Below, in pieces: positions 50,645-61,888 of a stretch of 64,000 bases of DNA. The position numbers and the translations under genes are program-made. Below the pieces are notes generated by a model. That model did not search any database. It saw only the letters and a list, made by a program, of their open reading frames with translations, and was not told where the DNA came from. Source of the stretch: Epiperipatus broadwayi (lineage: Eukaryota > Onychophora > Udeonychophora > Euonychophora > Peripatidae); NCBI GenBank assembly GCA_028023455.1, contig JAQFVV010000318.1, positions 558,001-622,000 on the forward strand, written 5' to 3'. Every line of letters begins with the position of its first letter. The stretch's first letter is position 1.

Positions 50645-51400
50645 TGTTAATTATGAAGAGACAATAAGCCACATCCTAAATCAAGGCAAAATATGGAATA
50701 ATCTACATTATTGTGCACTTAAAAGAATCAAGGAAGCAGACATTATATGTACAAATAGCGCCTTTATGGTAAAATTAGACTGGCCACCTTTATAAATTTC
50801 ACTATATGGATAGTGCAAAATAAGATTGTTTTTGACAATGGATTGAACAATAGGCCAGAAGAGCTTTTTCTCAAGTTACTTAGTGAGGCTAAGGACTACA
50901 ATTGAAAAATATGCCAGCACTGGTTAGTCAGTCAGGCATGGGATTAACTAGAAATCTAAAGATCAAAGATCCATAGGTGCTTATTGGACTGTTAAGGCAA
51001 GATTGACTAACTGGATATAAGGACTCCTATGCAGAGTCTAAAAGTTGTTACACTAATGTAACCCATGGTAAGGATAAATTGTGACATCAAATCAAAATTT
51101 CATAGATTTTCTAGTAAATTGTCACAAGCTAAATTAAGCAGTATCTAATAAGATTAATGAGCAGACGGCATAAAGGGGACTATAGCGAAACCCCGCTTTG
51201 ATGTGTGAAAAACTTTTACATGAAACCGCCTAGATAGTCACTGTATTTCTGGCTTTTCCTTTTGTTTTTTGTTGTTAAAACCCTGTATTGAGTGGTCAAC
51301 TTGTTGACACAAATAATGCTTAAGTAGCTTAATTCAATGTAATCCTTTATAGATGTGTCAGGCAGATGGCCTTTCCTTTTTTTTTTTTTTACCGTTTGTT
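50645..51400 (+). pseudogene. L1-like LINE 3' end (zf-RVT tail), plus strand
   Basis: From 50655, E-E-T-I-S-H-I-L-N-Q then W-N-N-L-H-Y-C-A-L matches the E-E-E-S-I-D-H-I-L-D-Q ... Y-L-H-N-I-A-L tail of the LINE at 16.1 kb. A frame-shifted F-T-I-W and F-D-N-G-L follow. A less AT-rich 3' UTR (CTATAGCGAAACCCCGC near 51182) ends at a poly(T) near 51378-51390. It is 5' truncated and opposite in orientation to the first copy. Confidence 0.7.
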
Positions 51401-52052
51401 TTTTACTTATTTATTGTTTTCATTGTAGAGGCGCTGCCCATTTGTAAGCATGTAACCTATAATAAGAAAGATGTAAAATGATCTCCATATGTATCCGCTT
51501 AAGGTGTGAATAAAGTTGTTATTTGAAACTAAAGTTTTAACTTTAATAATTTTAGCTAAATGATAGAAACAAACATAAACTAAAAGTGAAATGCTATCAT
51601 TACAAGCTTTGGGTAATCATAAAGTATAATTAATATAAAAAAGTAAAATACATTTTAACGTTATTTAATTTTAAATATACTTTACGTAACAATTAAACAA
51701 ATACTACTTAATTAATTGAGATTGCGCTTTACGCAAAAAAGTGAAGCTTGTCTAAATCTTACAAAGTTATATGGCTTAGCGCTTTCGGAGACATTGAGTC
51801 TCCATAATTACTAATCAAGGGTGAAGTAAAAACTATTATTTTATTTCAAATACTACTTAAGTATAAGCTGGTAAAATAAAATAAAAATAATACAAAACTA
51901 AATATAGCATATCTAGAATTCATGTGTATACTGCTTACAAAGTCAAATTTTATGTACACACCTAAGTATATATAGTTTTTTTTTTCCAAATATGTATATG
52001 TAATAATACGCTCTATATATGAATGCAATTTAAAATATATTTACTCACTTAC
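51401..52052. other. Intron 1, near donor
   Basis: AT-rich. A small perfect hairpin (GGAGACATTGAGTCTCC, about 51787) is present. No gene seen. Confidence 0.5.
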
Positions 52053-52165
52053 GGCAGGCACTTTATCTGAAAATGTCCCAAAACAGTAGCGATTCAATAA
52101 AGTAGTTTTTCCCGTATCTGAGCAGCCGACTAATACTATTTTATAGATATTTTTCCCATTCATTT
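52053..52165 (-). CDS. Rab-like small GTPase, exon 1 (P-loop), with apparent frameshift
   Basis: First coding exon of a Ras-superfamily (Rab-type) GTPase, a family of membrane-bound switches that direct vesicle traffic. Reading leftward, the ATG at 52163-52165 has A at -3 and opens M-N-G-K-N-I-Y-K. After a shift, the frame gives I-V-L-V-G-C-S-D-T-G-K-T-T-L-L-N-R-Y, where GCSDTGKT is a good G1/P-loop (GxxxxGK[ST]). The exon ends F-S-D-K-V-P-A at a phase 0 donor GTAAGT (52052-52047). The exon is 113 nt, not a multiple of 3. An A6 run (plus-strand T6, 52139-52144) puts the ATG frame into TAG, whereas A4 would join the start to the P-loop without a break. This is either an assembly indel, a real lesion, or a sign that the true start lies in another exon. 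The family call is firm; the integrity of this exon is not. Confidence 0.8.
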
Positions 52166-54526
52166 TGGAATTATAAAGAAAATGTATAAATGAGTAAAAA
52201 TGCTATTAAAAAAAAACGTCCACTTTGATAACTTATCAAATATATTTTTATATATTGAGTAAATATTAATATTTTTAGATAATAAACTTTTGTTGAAAAT
52301 CACATGTCCAGAGTCATGTGTTGATAACGAATTTAAAATATTTTTTTTATCATGTAGATAACCATAGAAGAAAGTCTTATGGGTTATTTCGTTTACTTGC
52401 CACGCTCACGATCTGAGATTCAAATTCGGGTAAAAGGCAAATAAATTTTTTATGGATTCAAACAATGCTTAGAGGGGGGAGGGTTCTATATAGCTTTCAA
52501 ATTATCGGCTATTAGATAGATATCCAATTATTATTACTAGATATCAATTTATTGACTAATGAATTTCTCTCTAGCTATTCTTGAATAAAGGCTAATGATC
52601 CAGATGTTTTCCTATAGAAGATGGATAAAAAGACTTTTGTTCTTCAATGAGCTAAGTATAAAAGGGGGAGAGGGCAATTTCGATATTTATTTACCATTAA
52701 AAATTAAATAATTTATTTTTTGGCGGTTGTTGTGTACTATTTGCAATTAATCAACGTCTTCCTGATTCAATCAGTAGTGAATATTTTCATTCACACTTCA
52801 TAACACGTGCACTATCCCTTTCATAATTTTATCACTTTTTTTATTGGATTCAAACTTTATTACTGACTCCATTTTCTGTTACCTGTTCTTTTACTTTTCT
52901 ATAAATTTAATAGATTTGATGCTCCATGCCAAAAAAAAAAGAGGGGGGGGGGGCGATTGAGAGTAAATTATTCAATAAAGATGAAATTACAAAAAATGAG
53001 TGTTTACAAATAAGTTTTTAATTCCCCAGAAATCAATTGATATTTAAGATCAAAATAACAGAGTAATTCATGACTAGATTAGTTCTGGTTTATTTAAAAA
53101 CTTTTTTAGTTGGAAATTATTTCACAAACCTTCAACTCTGCGCTTGCTCTAATACAGCTGATAGACATATTAAAAATGATACAATATTTTATCTTAGTAA
53201 AATAATAGCTTTTTTTTTATTATCAACCATTACCTCTTGATGATTTATTTTATATAAATGTATTACTAAACTCCAATCATAATGTCAGTTAGTGTCAATT
53301 TATGTACATAATAATTCTATTTTTTTTCTTTCCTAAAAGTTTCCACTATGTTTTTTTAACTCTTTTTTTTTTTTTTTAATTTTTTATTTAAAAACATGTT
53401 TAATAAAGTTTGAATCAGATATTATGTGCTTGTTTAAATGTTCATGTTTTCAATGCTCATTCCACTTTATATATTATAATGTTAATTTTTGAGAAAATTG
53501 AGCAAAGAAAAATATTTATGAAATGTTAATATATATTCAAATAAAAGTGATTAAATTCAAATATATCAATAATATTAGCCAAACATCTGAGATGATGATT
53601 TGTAACCTAACTCTAAAGATTAAGCTAATTAACATTACTCCAAAAGTATTTTTATTTGTTTTTCTAGTTTCGATAAATAAAAAGCAATGAAACTTTAAGG
53701 TGCCAAATTTTCTATATAGAAAATTTACTTTTACAAAATTTATTAATGCCTAATCATCATCATTAATAAATTATTACTATTATCCTTGTATGTGCTCCAG
53801 TAAATTGCATGATTTCTCAGGATTGTGAATATTAATAGCATAATGTTTGAAGTGAGTTCGATAAGCAAGCATAAACTAAATTGATTAATAATTTACTCAT
53901 GATAAATATATAAAATTGTTACTTATATATTTATAACTAATACTAAATATACTGTTCAAAATAGCAAAGTTAATAAAAATAATTAGATATTTTAAATTTA
54001 GCCTTAGACTAATTACATTGAGAAGATATTGCCAAGTATACAGTTGGAAAGATTCAAAATCATGGTTTTCTACAGATATTGTCTTTTTAATTGTATTTAT
54101 GAATAAGTCTTAAAAAATCATCTACAATAGTAATTATTTTCCTTGAGCACTCATGATGTTAGATAGAGTATACAGAGCATTGGAAGGTCTTATGGCATAG
54201 TCCATTTCTCTCCTCATGGAATGATTAGAGCAGGTTAACAAAATGCAGCAATAGTCTCTGAGTCTAATTGCATCACTTGTGGTGTTTTTGATTGGTGTGG
54301 TTGTTGGTTTTTAGCTACACATACTAGATGATCTTCCATTGGTCAAAGTCATAATGTCTTTGTGGGATATTAGTATTAAAAAATACTTTTAACAACAGCA
54401 ATCCAAACTATGATGAAAAACAGTTTCAACCAACAATTTGAATTAAGACTTAGAATAGACTACACTGTTACACTGTTACAATTACTTATATATTTATACC
54501 CCACTTTTTGTTATTTTTATACTTAT
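52166..54526. other. Region upstream of the GTPase start
   Basis: The 5' flank of the GTPase on the minus strand. Around 52390-52435 the minus strand reads TTTGAATCTCAGATCG, a weak B-box-like word. Holds G-rich runs at 52474-52482 and G11 at 52943-52953. No TATA box or CpG-rich block identifies a promoter. Confidence 0.4.
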
Positions 54527-55075
54527 CACTGTAATCAACAGATGTTTTCCAAAAACAGATTTATCAAAAGCTAGTTACAAGATTTAACATCTGTTTATCT
54601 ATAACAATGTGTTTATTTACAAATATTTTCATCATGTTGTGGAATTAAATAACTCTGCATTTACTTTTAAATGATGACATTATTTTATAACCAAATGAAC
54701 AACAACAAAAAATAGTTTTTTATTTTTATTTCCATTAGGGTTAGGAAGAAAGAAAAAAGCATCACTGACTTTTAAAAACTGATTGAAAACTTTCTTAATT
54801 ATAGTAACCCCAAATTTTCAATAGCTTATTTAGATTTGCCATTTAATTTACTATAAAAATTAACAACAATTTATTCAATGCCTCATTTAGAAGCAAATTA
54901 GAAAGGGTCACAACATATTTTATATTTTTATAAACTACACAATTCAAATTCTTGTGTGCATAAAAACTATTTTTCTTTCCTTCTTTAGATAAAATGAGTT
55001 ATACATTTTTGTTCACTTATTATAAAGTATATTTCCTTTATAAAATATTTAATAGTAAGATTAAAATGTATAAAT
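54527..55075. repeat. Diverged direct duplication, copy 1
   Basis: CACTGTAATCAACAGATG through TTTCCTTTATAAAATATTTA matches 55894-56462 in the same order and orientation. It has many substitutions and indels. Confidence 0.75.
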
Positions 55076-55893
55076 TAATTTTTTGTTAAATTCTTTTAAA
55101 CCAGTGTACTTGAGTAATTCATGGGTTATATCAAGTACATTACATTTATATATTTATTATTCAATTTATAAGAGTTTTTATTAAACATCTTTTAATAATG
55201 CAGCTTTGTAGTATAACTAATTTGTATTGTTATCAGATTTGTTCTGTTATAAATCTCCTCCCTTAGATAATGGGGCAGTTTAACTTTTTACTTCTCATTT
55301 CTATGCTTACTGCAAAAATTTAACTTTATTTCTTTACCTGTTGATATGTTTTAGTCACTTTTTTTAAAAAAATATTGTTTTACAGATGCCAATGATTTTA
55401 CTGTTCAGAGATTTGATTCTCATTAAACTATAAAAAGAATGAATAGTGTTTCAACTCTAGGATTTATAAAAAAAAAATTAACCGTAGAATATTAAGATAT
55501 GCAGTAAAAATGAACACTAGAAGTATTATCTCAGTTTGAATTCTGTTGAACTACCCACAATATCACTAACCAAATATAATACTAATATATAAAGCCTTGC
55601 TCCCATTTGAATCTTAGAGACTGATAAATTTAACAAATATTCAAACTGCACTTGGCTTACTTCTGAGCATTACAGATCAGTGAGTAAACTACTTGAAATA
55701 AAATATGTTGTTGCAAATTATCACAAGAAAACATAGTGTGTCTCATACATGATCAAATCCTAATACATCACTAAAAGTAGAACACATTTAAACAAACTTT
55801 AATAAAAAAAAACTTTTTCTCTACAGAATTCAATCTTATTATTTATGGCTAAGGATATATTGGACTAGACTTCCATAATTGTTTCTGATCTAT
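55076..55893. other. Spacer between the two duplicates
   Basis: AT-rich, nothing recognised. Confidence 0.5.
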
Positions 55894-56462
55894 CACTGTA
55901 TTCAATTGATGTTTTCCAAAAATAGATTTATCAATAGCTAACTGCAAGATTTATATGTATATTTATAAGAACATGTTCATTTATAAACCTTGTCTTCATT
56001 TCTTATACAATATGTTGTGAAAAAAATAATTCTGCATATAGTTTTAAATAAAATCATAATTTGTAACTAAATGAGCAAAATAAATATTATAGGTATTTTT
56101 TCTTTATTTATTTACATTAGTGATAGAATGAAAAAAATCATTACTAACTTCTAAAAATTGATTGATAACTTTCTTAAATTTAGTAACCCAAAATTTTAAA
56201 TAATATATTTATATTTGTCATTTAATTTACTATAAGAATAGGCAAACTATTTATTTAAAATCCCATTCACAAAATAAATAAAAAAAATCACAACTTACTT
56301 TATATTTTTATAAACTACACCAATTCAAATTTTTATATGCACCAAGCATTTTTCTTTCTTTGTTTATATATATATTATGAATTATATATTTCTTTTTTTT
56401 CATTTATTACAAAATATATTTCCTTTATAAAATATTTAATAATATGACTGAAATGTATAAAA
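55894..56462. repeat. Diverged direct duplication, copy 2
   Basis: Shares GATGTTTTCCAAAAA, TATTTTTATAAACTACAC and TTTCCTTTATAAAATATTTA with copy 1. It ends where the first partial 457-bp-type unit begins. Confidence 0.75.
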
Positions 56463-56711
56463 ATTGAAATACCAGGCACTTTTAAATCTGGAGCCTAATT
56501 GTAAATATAGGAGATTTGAACTTAGATTTTCAAATCACATCATTACCCATACTATCTCATACTACTGACACCCATGACCACACATATGCAGAAAAGATAA
56601 ATAATCACCAATATATGGATTTCATGCTAAACCAGCACTCATCACTTGGTCCAGATTACCATAGTACATACATATATATAATCAATGCTCAGTTTATATT
56701 GTAACGAATAT

Positions 56712-58020
56712 ATTGGCATTTGGTAGAAGCTAAAAAATAAAAGTAAATTTAGATTTTTTTGACTAATTTTTTTTTTAAAAAAATAACGTACAATGAAAGT
56801 TAAATTATTCTTTCGGTTTTTTTTATGTAATTAGAAATAAAAGTTAGAATTGGAGAGAACAAAAGACACAAATTACCAATCTAGATAAGAGAAAGTAAAA
56901 ATATTTCAACTAATTAAAGATGGCAGAATTATGCTGAAAAAAATAGAGACTTTGTAACATAAATTTTATAAAGAATATATAAGATTATCAACGGATATTT
57001 TGACAAACAAAAGATATGCGCAGAAGTCGGAAAACTGGGCCTCTAGAGAGTATAAAAGGCAGAGATCAGTTTGAAGGGCATCTTGTTCGTTGGTTTCTCT
57101 AGTTGGTCTTGGATAGCAATAATATATCCAAGATCGCTCTACGCTGAAGTAATTTGGCATGTCGGAGTGAACTGGAGCCTCTGAAGACATCGTGCCTGAA
57201 GATGTATACCAGAAAAGCTTTCGTGACCGACTAGGAGAATGGACCACAGGATCAAATAATAACCAAAAGGCCGAGCTCATTCTACCCAAAAAACTATGCA
57301 TAGTTATCTACTACTGAATTCACAAAACTTACCGGTAAGTTATGCTTCATTATCCTGATTGTGACAAAAGTAACGTTTGCAAACAATTCTTAAAAATAAG
57401 CTTAAAATAGGATCCCGATAGAGACTCTTATTTAACCAAGAACTTTGTAATTAATTATTCAGCAGTTATTTTTTTATTATTAATGTTTCACGTCAGAATT
57501 AAGTGTGTTCTCTCCAATTTATTTGATAAATAATTTATTTCAAACATTTTTTATCTATTAGAATAAAAATATTTCTAATACCAATTTTCATTTGTGCATT
57601 ATTAATAATAGTTATTATATCTTATTAAATCTATTAGTAGTTTAATAAGATTTAAAAATGTAATTTACCTTTGCCAATATGTTTTAATAAGCCCAGGAAT
57701 AATAATCTTAAAAAAATTAATTCTCGTAACGGTATGATGTAATACCGATTAGTTTAAAAGTATTTTTTTTTATTTGTGAGATGTTATATGACAATTTCAG
57801 TGAATTCTTAGGAATTCTGGTGCCCAGATTAAATAAATTAAAAGCTGATTTCATCGATAGCACAATTCTCAACAATTAATAGGCCGAGTTGATCAGGAAA
57901 TATAGCTATGTTTTTAGAATAGAAATATAACTTTCTTCTTTTTTGACATAGCTTGATCAACTCACGCGCAGTTTATATTAGCGTGTAGAGACCTAGTAAA
58001 ACGAAAAACGTTATAATATT
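56712..58020 (+). repeat. Left arm of the large inverted repeat
   Basis: Begins TATTGGCATTTGGTAGAAGC and ends near GTAGAGACCTAG. It contains TATAAAAGGCAGAGATCAGT (57051-57070), a conserved ~280-bp transcript-like block, ACTTACCGGTAAGT (57327-57340) and TGATCAACTC near its inner end. It matches the right arm throughout. The 111-codon minus ORF (56966-57301) is antisense to the TATA-led block and is not supported. Confidence 0.8.
57051..57060 (+). promoter_or_regulatory. TATA box, left arm
   Basis: TATAAAAGGC, followed by AGAGATCAGTTTG. The same block in the right arm (complement of 61478-61487) is kept despite divergence around it, suggesting a real core promoter. Confidence 0.6.
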
Positions 58021-58021
58021 A

Positions 58022-58478
58022 AGATAGCAAATCCATACACTTTAATGGACAGGCTTTAACCTACTGCCACCTCCAACTCTTCAACCATCCATACTATTGA
58101 AAATCTGATGACGAATTTCCAAATCCCATGCTGATGCCAATATTGTTGTCATACCCATGTTGACTTGAAATCACTCTGAACCCTCACATATAGGACATTA
58201 TCCATTTAAATACATAGAGGGATGGGCAGAAGGCAGGCTTAATATGTAAGAATTGAAATACCAGGCACTCTTAAATCTGAAGTCTAATTGTAAATATAGG
58301 AGATTTGAAGATTTTCAAGTCACGTCATTACCCATACTATTTCATACTATTGACACCCATGACCACACATATGCAGAAAAGATAAATAATCACCAATATA
58401 TGTATTTCATGCTAAACCAGCACTCATCACTTGATCCAAATTACCATATTACATACATATATATATATAATCAATGCC
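58022..58478 (+). repeat. 457-bp tandem unit B, copy 1
   Basis: Runs from AGATAGCAAATCCATACACT to a short TA tract and ATCAATGCC, then restarts at once. The shorter version 56463-56701 is an isolated 3' half. Confidence 0.85.
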
Positions 58479-58906
58479 AGATAGCAAATCCATACACTTT
58501 AATGGACAGGCTTTAACCTACTGCCACCTCCAACTCTTCAACCATCCATACTATTGAAAATCTGATGACGAATTTCCAAATCCCATGTTGATGCCAATAT
58601 TGTTGTCATACCCATGTTGACCTGAAATCACTCTGAACCCTCACATATAGGACATTATCCATTTAAATACATAGAGGGGTGGGCAGAATGCAGGCTTAAT
58701 ATGTAAGAATTGAAATACTAGGCACTCTTAAACCTGGAGCCTAATTGTAAATATAAGTGATTTGAAACTCAGATTTTCAAGCCACTTCACTATCCATACT
58801 ATCTCATACTATTGATACCCATGACCACACATGCAGAAAAGATAAATAACCACCAATATTCATATTACATGCTAAACCAGCACTCATCAGTTGGTCCGGA
58901 TTGCCA

Positions 58907-58976
<70 letters not shown>

Positions 58977-58993
58977 ATGCTCAGTTTATATAA
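58479..58993 (+). repeat. Tandem unit B, copy 2, with expanded (TA)n
   Basis: Nearly identical start (AGATAGCAAATCCATACACT). It is longer (515 bp) because its TA tract (58912-58974) has expanded. A third start (AGATAGCAAATCC) at 58994 soon diverges. Confidence 0.85.
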
Positions 58994-59119
58994 AGATAGC
59001 AAATCCTTAAAGGATTTGAATGCCTTCTCTTGGAGAAGTATTTATGATAATAAAAATAAAAAAAAAGCTGGTTTAGAGCTCATTAGCATGCTCTTAATTA
59101 TATATATATATATATAATC

Positions 59120-60480
59120 AATAAAGCAAGTCATATATAACATGACATTGCTTTTATGAGCTTGTACTTACAAATATGTAGTATAGAGAGCATACTAATA
59201 GCTCAAACAAGTTCTTAATTGATAAGTGCAAAAAGAGAATATTTAAAATCTCTATCTGGAGCATTTCCATCCCCAGACCAATTGATTTCAAGCTTTTGGT
59301 TCACGTCAGTGAAGAGCTAAAATATTCAGACACTATATCTAAAATATCAACTCAAAGCCCAGTACTTATTTAATACATAACATTTAAGTAAAAACTCTGA
59401 AATTTTTCAACATGAAAATGTCTTTAAATTCCAGCTGTCTAACTTAAATAGCTATATGGGACTGTACCAAATTTCAGATCTATCATATATTAATAGACTT
59501 AGCATTTCCAAGACCTTAAAGATAAAATTAATCCACAAAACAAGTGATATATAGCATGGCTTTGCTTTTATAAGCTTGTATTTACAAATATGTAATATAG
59601 GGAGGGTACCAATATAGATGGCAATATAGCATATCAATATAGATATTTAAGTTAGATAGCTGGAATTAAAGACATTTTCATGTCTGAAAATTTCAGAGTT
59701 TCTATTTAAATGTTACATATTAAATAAGTGCTGGGCTTTGAGTTGATATTTTAGATATAGTGTCTGAATATTTTAGCTTCTCACTGACATGAGCCAAAAT
59801 CTTGAAACCAATTGGTCTGGGGATGGAAATGTTCCAGATAGGGATTTTAAATATTTTCTCTTACTACACTTATCAATTAAGAGCTTATTGGAGCTATTGG
59901 TATGCTCCCTATATTATATATTTTGAATATTTTAGCTTCTCACTGACATGAGCCAAAATCTTGAAAACAGTTGGTCTGGGGATGGGAATGGTTCCAGATA
60001 GGGATTTTAAATATTTTCTCTTACTGCACTTATCAATTAAGAGCTTATTGGAGCTATTGGTATGCTCCCTATATTATATATTTGTAAATACAAGCTCATA
60101 AAAGCAAGGTCACATTATTTATTGACTATTATAATTTTACCTTTAAGGCCTTGGCAATTCTAAGGCTATTAATATATAGTAGATCTGAATTTGGTTCAGT
60201 CCCATATAGCTATTTATGTTAAATAGCTAGAATTAAAGGCATTTTCATATCCGAAAATTTCAGAATTTTACTTAAATGTTACATATTAAATAAATGCTGA
60301 GCTTTGAGTTGATATTTTAGATCTAGTGTCTGAATATTATAGATTTTTACTAAAGTGAACCAAAAGCTTGAAACCAATTGGTCTGAGGATGGGAATGTTT
60401 TAGATAGAGATTTTAAATATTTCCTTTTCCTGCACTTTTTAATTAAGAACTTGTTTGAGCTATTGGTACACTCCCTATAA
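59120..60480. repeat. Unit C array, one forward and two inverted, with 169-bp tandem duplication
   Basis: Forward unit 59120-59600 contains CTAAAATATTCAGACACTAT and CAGCTGTCTAACTTAAATAG. Both are inverted at 59639-59790, and again in a full inverted unit at 60085-60480. Within the first inverted unit, 59765-59933 is repeated in tandem at 59934-60083. This yields strong hairpin potential. Confidence 0.8.
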
Positions 60481-60497
60481 TATATATATATATATAT

Positions 60498-61888
60498 AAT
60501 GTTTCCATCTTGCTATGCCTCTATATGCAATATAAATGCGCAAGTTGATCAAGTTATGTCAAAAAGAAGAAAGTTGTATTTCTTATTTCTAAAAACATAA
60601 CTATATTTCCTGATCAACTCTACCTAGTAATTGTTGCAAATTATGCCATCAACAAAATCAACTTTTAATTTATTTGATCTGGGCACCAGGATTCTGTAAA
60701 AAAAACCTGCTGAAATCTGTCAAATAACGTATCGCAAATTAAGAAGAAAAATGTTTTTTAAATGAATCGGTATTATATCATACAGTAAGGAGAATTATTT
60801 TTTTAAGATTATTATTCCTGGAACTTATTCAAAACATATTGGCAAAAGTAAAATACATTTTTAAATCTTACTAAACTAATAATAAATTTAATAATAAACA
60901 CTAATAAATATTAATAATTACGTACTATTTAATAACGTACAAATGAAAATTGCTATTAATACTAATCCAAACATGAATATATTAATAAAAATAAATAAAT
61001 AACAGTTAAACAAAATAATTAAAGCAACTCAATAATGTTCACTTCTTACAATTCATTTCCAAGATCTTGTATAAAGTTATTTAAAAGAAAGTTTCTTGAG
61101 CACAAAAATTAAAGTCTCTATCGGGATTCTATTATAAGCTTATATTTGTAAAATGGTTTGTCGACAATTTGGTCACAATTGGGAATAATAAAGAGTCATA
61201 GCTTACTGGTAAGTTTAATGAAAAGTTGTAGCTTACTATGCATAGTTTTTTGGGTTAGAATGAGCTCAGCCATTAGTTAGAAATTGATCTTGTAGTCTAT
61301 CCTGAAGGCTAGTCACAGAAGCTTTTCTAGGGTCCATCTTCTTAACGATGTCAGCTAAAGCCCTGGTCTACTCCTGCATGAAGGATTATTTCATCGTGAA
61401 GTGGTCTTGGATTTAATAATCCAAAACCAGCCAAAGGAAAAAACAGACAAAACAAGATGTTCGTCAAACTGGTCTCTGCCTTTTATACTAGAGGCCCAGT
61501 TTTCAGACTTCTGCACATCCTTTTGTTTATGAAAAATATACGATGATAATTTCTCTGGTAATTTCTTATAAAATTTACATTACAAAGTTCTCTTTTTTTA
61601 GCAAATCTTTTGGCCATCTTTAATTAGCTAAAATATTTTTTTTTTAGCTTATCTTTTTACTTTTGGAATTCTTTTGTTTATCAGGATTAGTAATCTGCTT
61701 GTCTTTTGTTCTCTCCAGGTTTAACTTTTATTTTTAATTACATAAAAAAAATACGAAAGAACAATTTAACTTTCACTGTACATTTTTTTTTTTAAATAAA
61801 AAATTATACTAAAAAAAAAAAAAAATCTAAATTTACTTTTTTTTTTTTTTTAGCTTTTACCAAATGCCAATACGTATTTGTACCAAAT
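60498..61888 (-). repeat. Right arm of the large inverted repeat
   Basis: Reverse complement of the left arm. The outer end is TATTGGCATTTGGTAAAAGC (complement near 61875) and the inner end is CTTGATCAACTTGCGC near 60540. It carries the TATAAAAGGC block and GCTTACTGGTAAGT (61201-61214). Confidence 0.8.
61478..61487 (-). promoter_or_regulatory. TATA box, right arm
   Basis: The complement reads TATAAAAGGC, followed by AGAGACCAGTTTG. It faces the left-arm box, so any transcripts would converge on the centre. Confidence 0.6.

Larger units (their letters stand above)
56463..61888. mobile_element. Composite inverted-arm repeat structure (~5.4 kb)
   Basis: In order: a partial B unit (56463-56701), left arm (56712-58020), two to three tandem B units (58022-59010), forward C unit (59120-59600), inverted C units (59640-60480) and right arm (60498-61888, inverted). 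The arms pair over about 1.3 kb with visible divergence. No transposase or RT ORF was found. It could be a fold-back transposon with long terminal inverted repeats, or two opposed copies of one LTR-like repeat around satellite-like DNA. Confidence 0.75.

Noticed and set aside
56966-57301. 111-residue minus-strand ORF in the left arm
   Set aside because: Not kept open in the right arm and antisense to the conserved TATA-led block.
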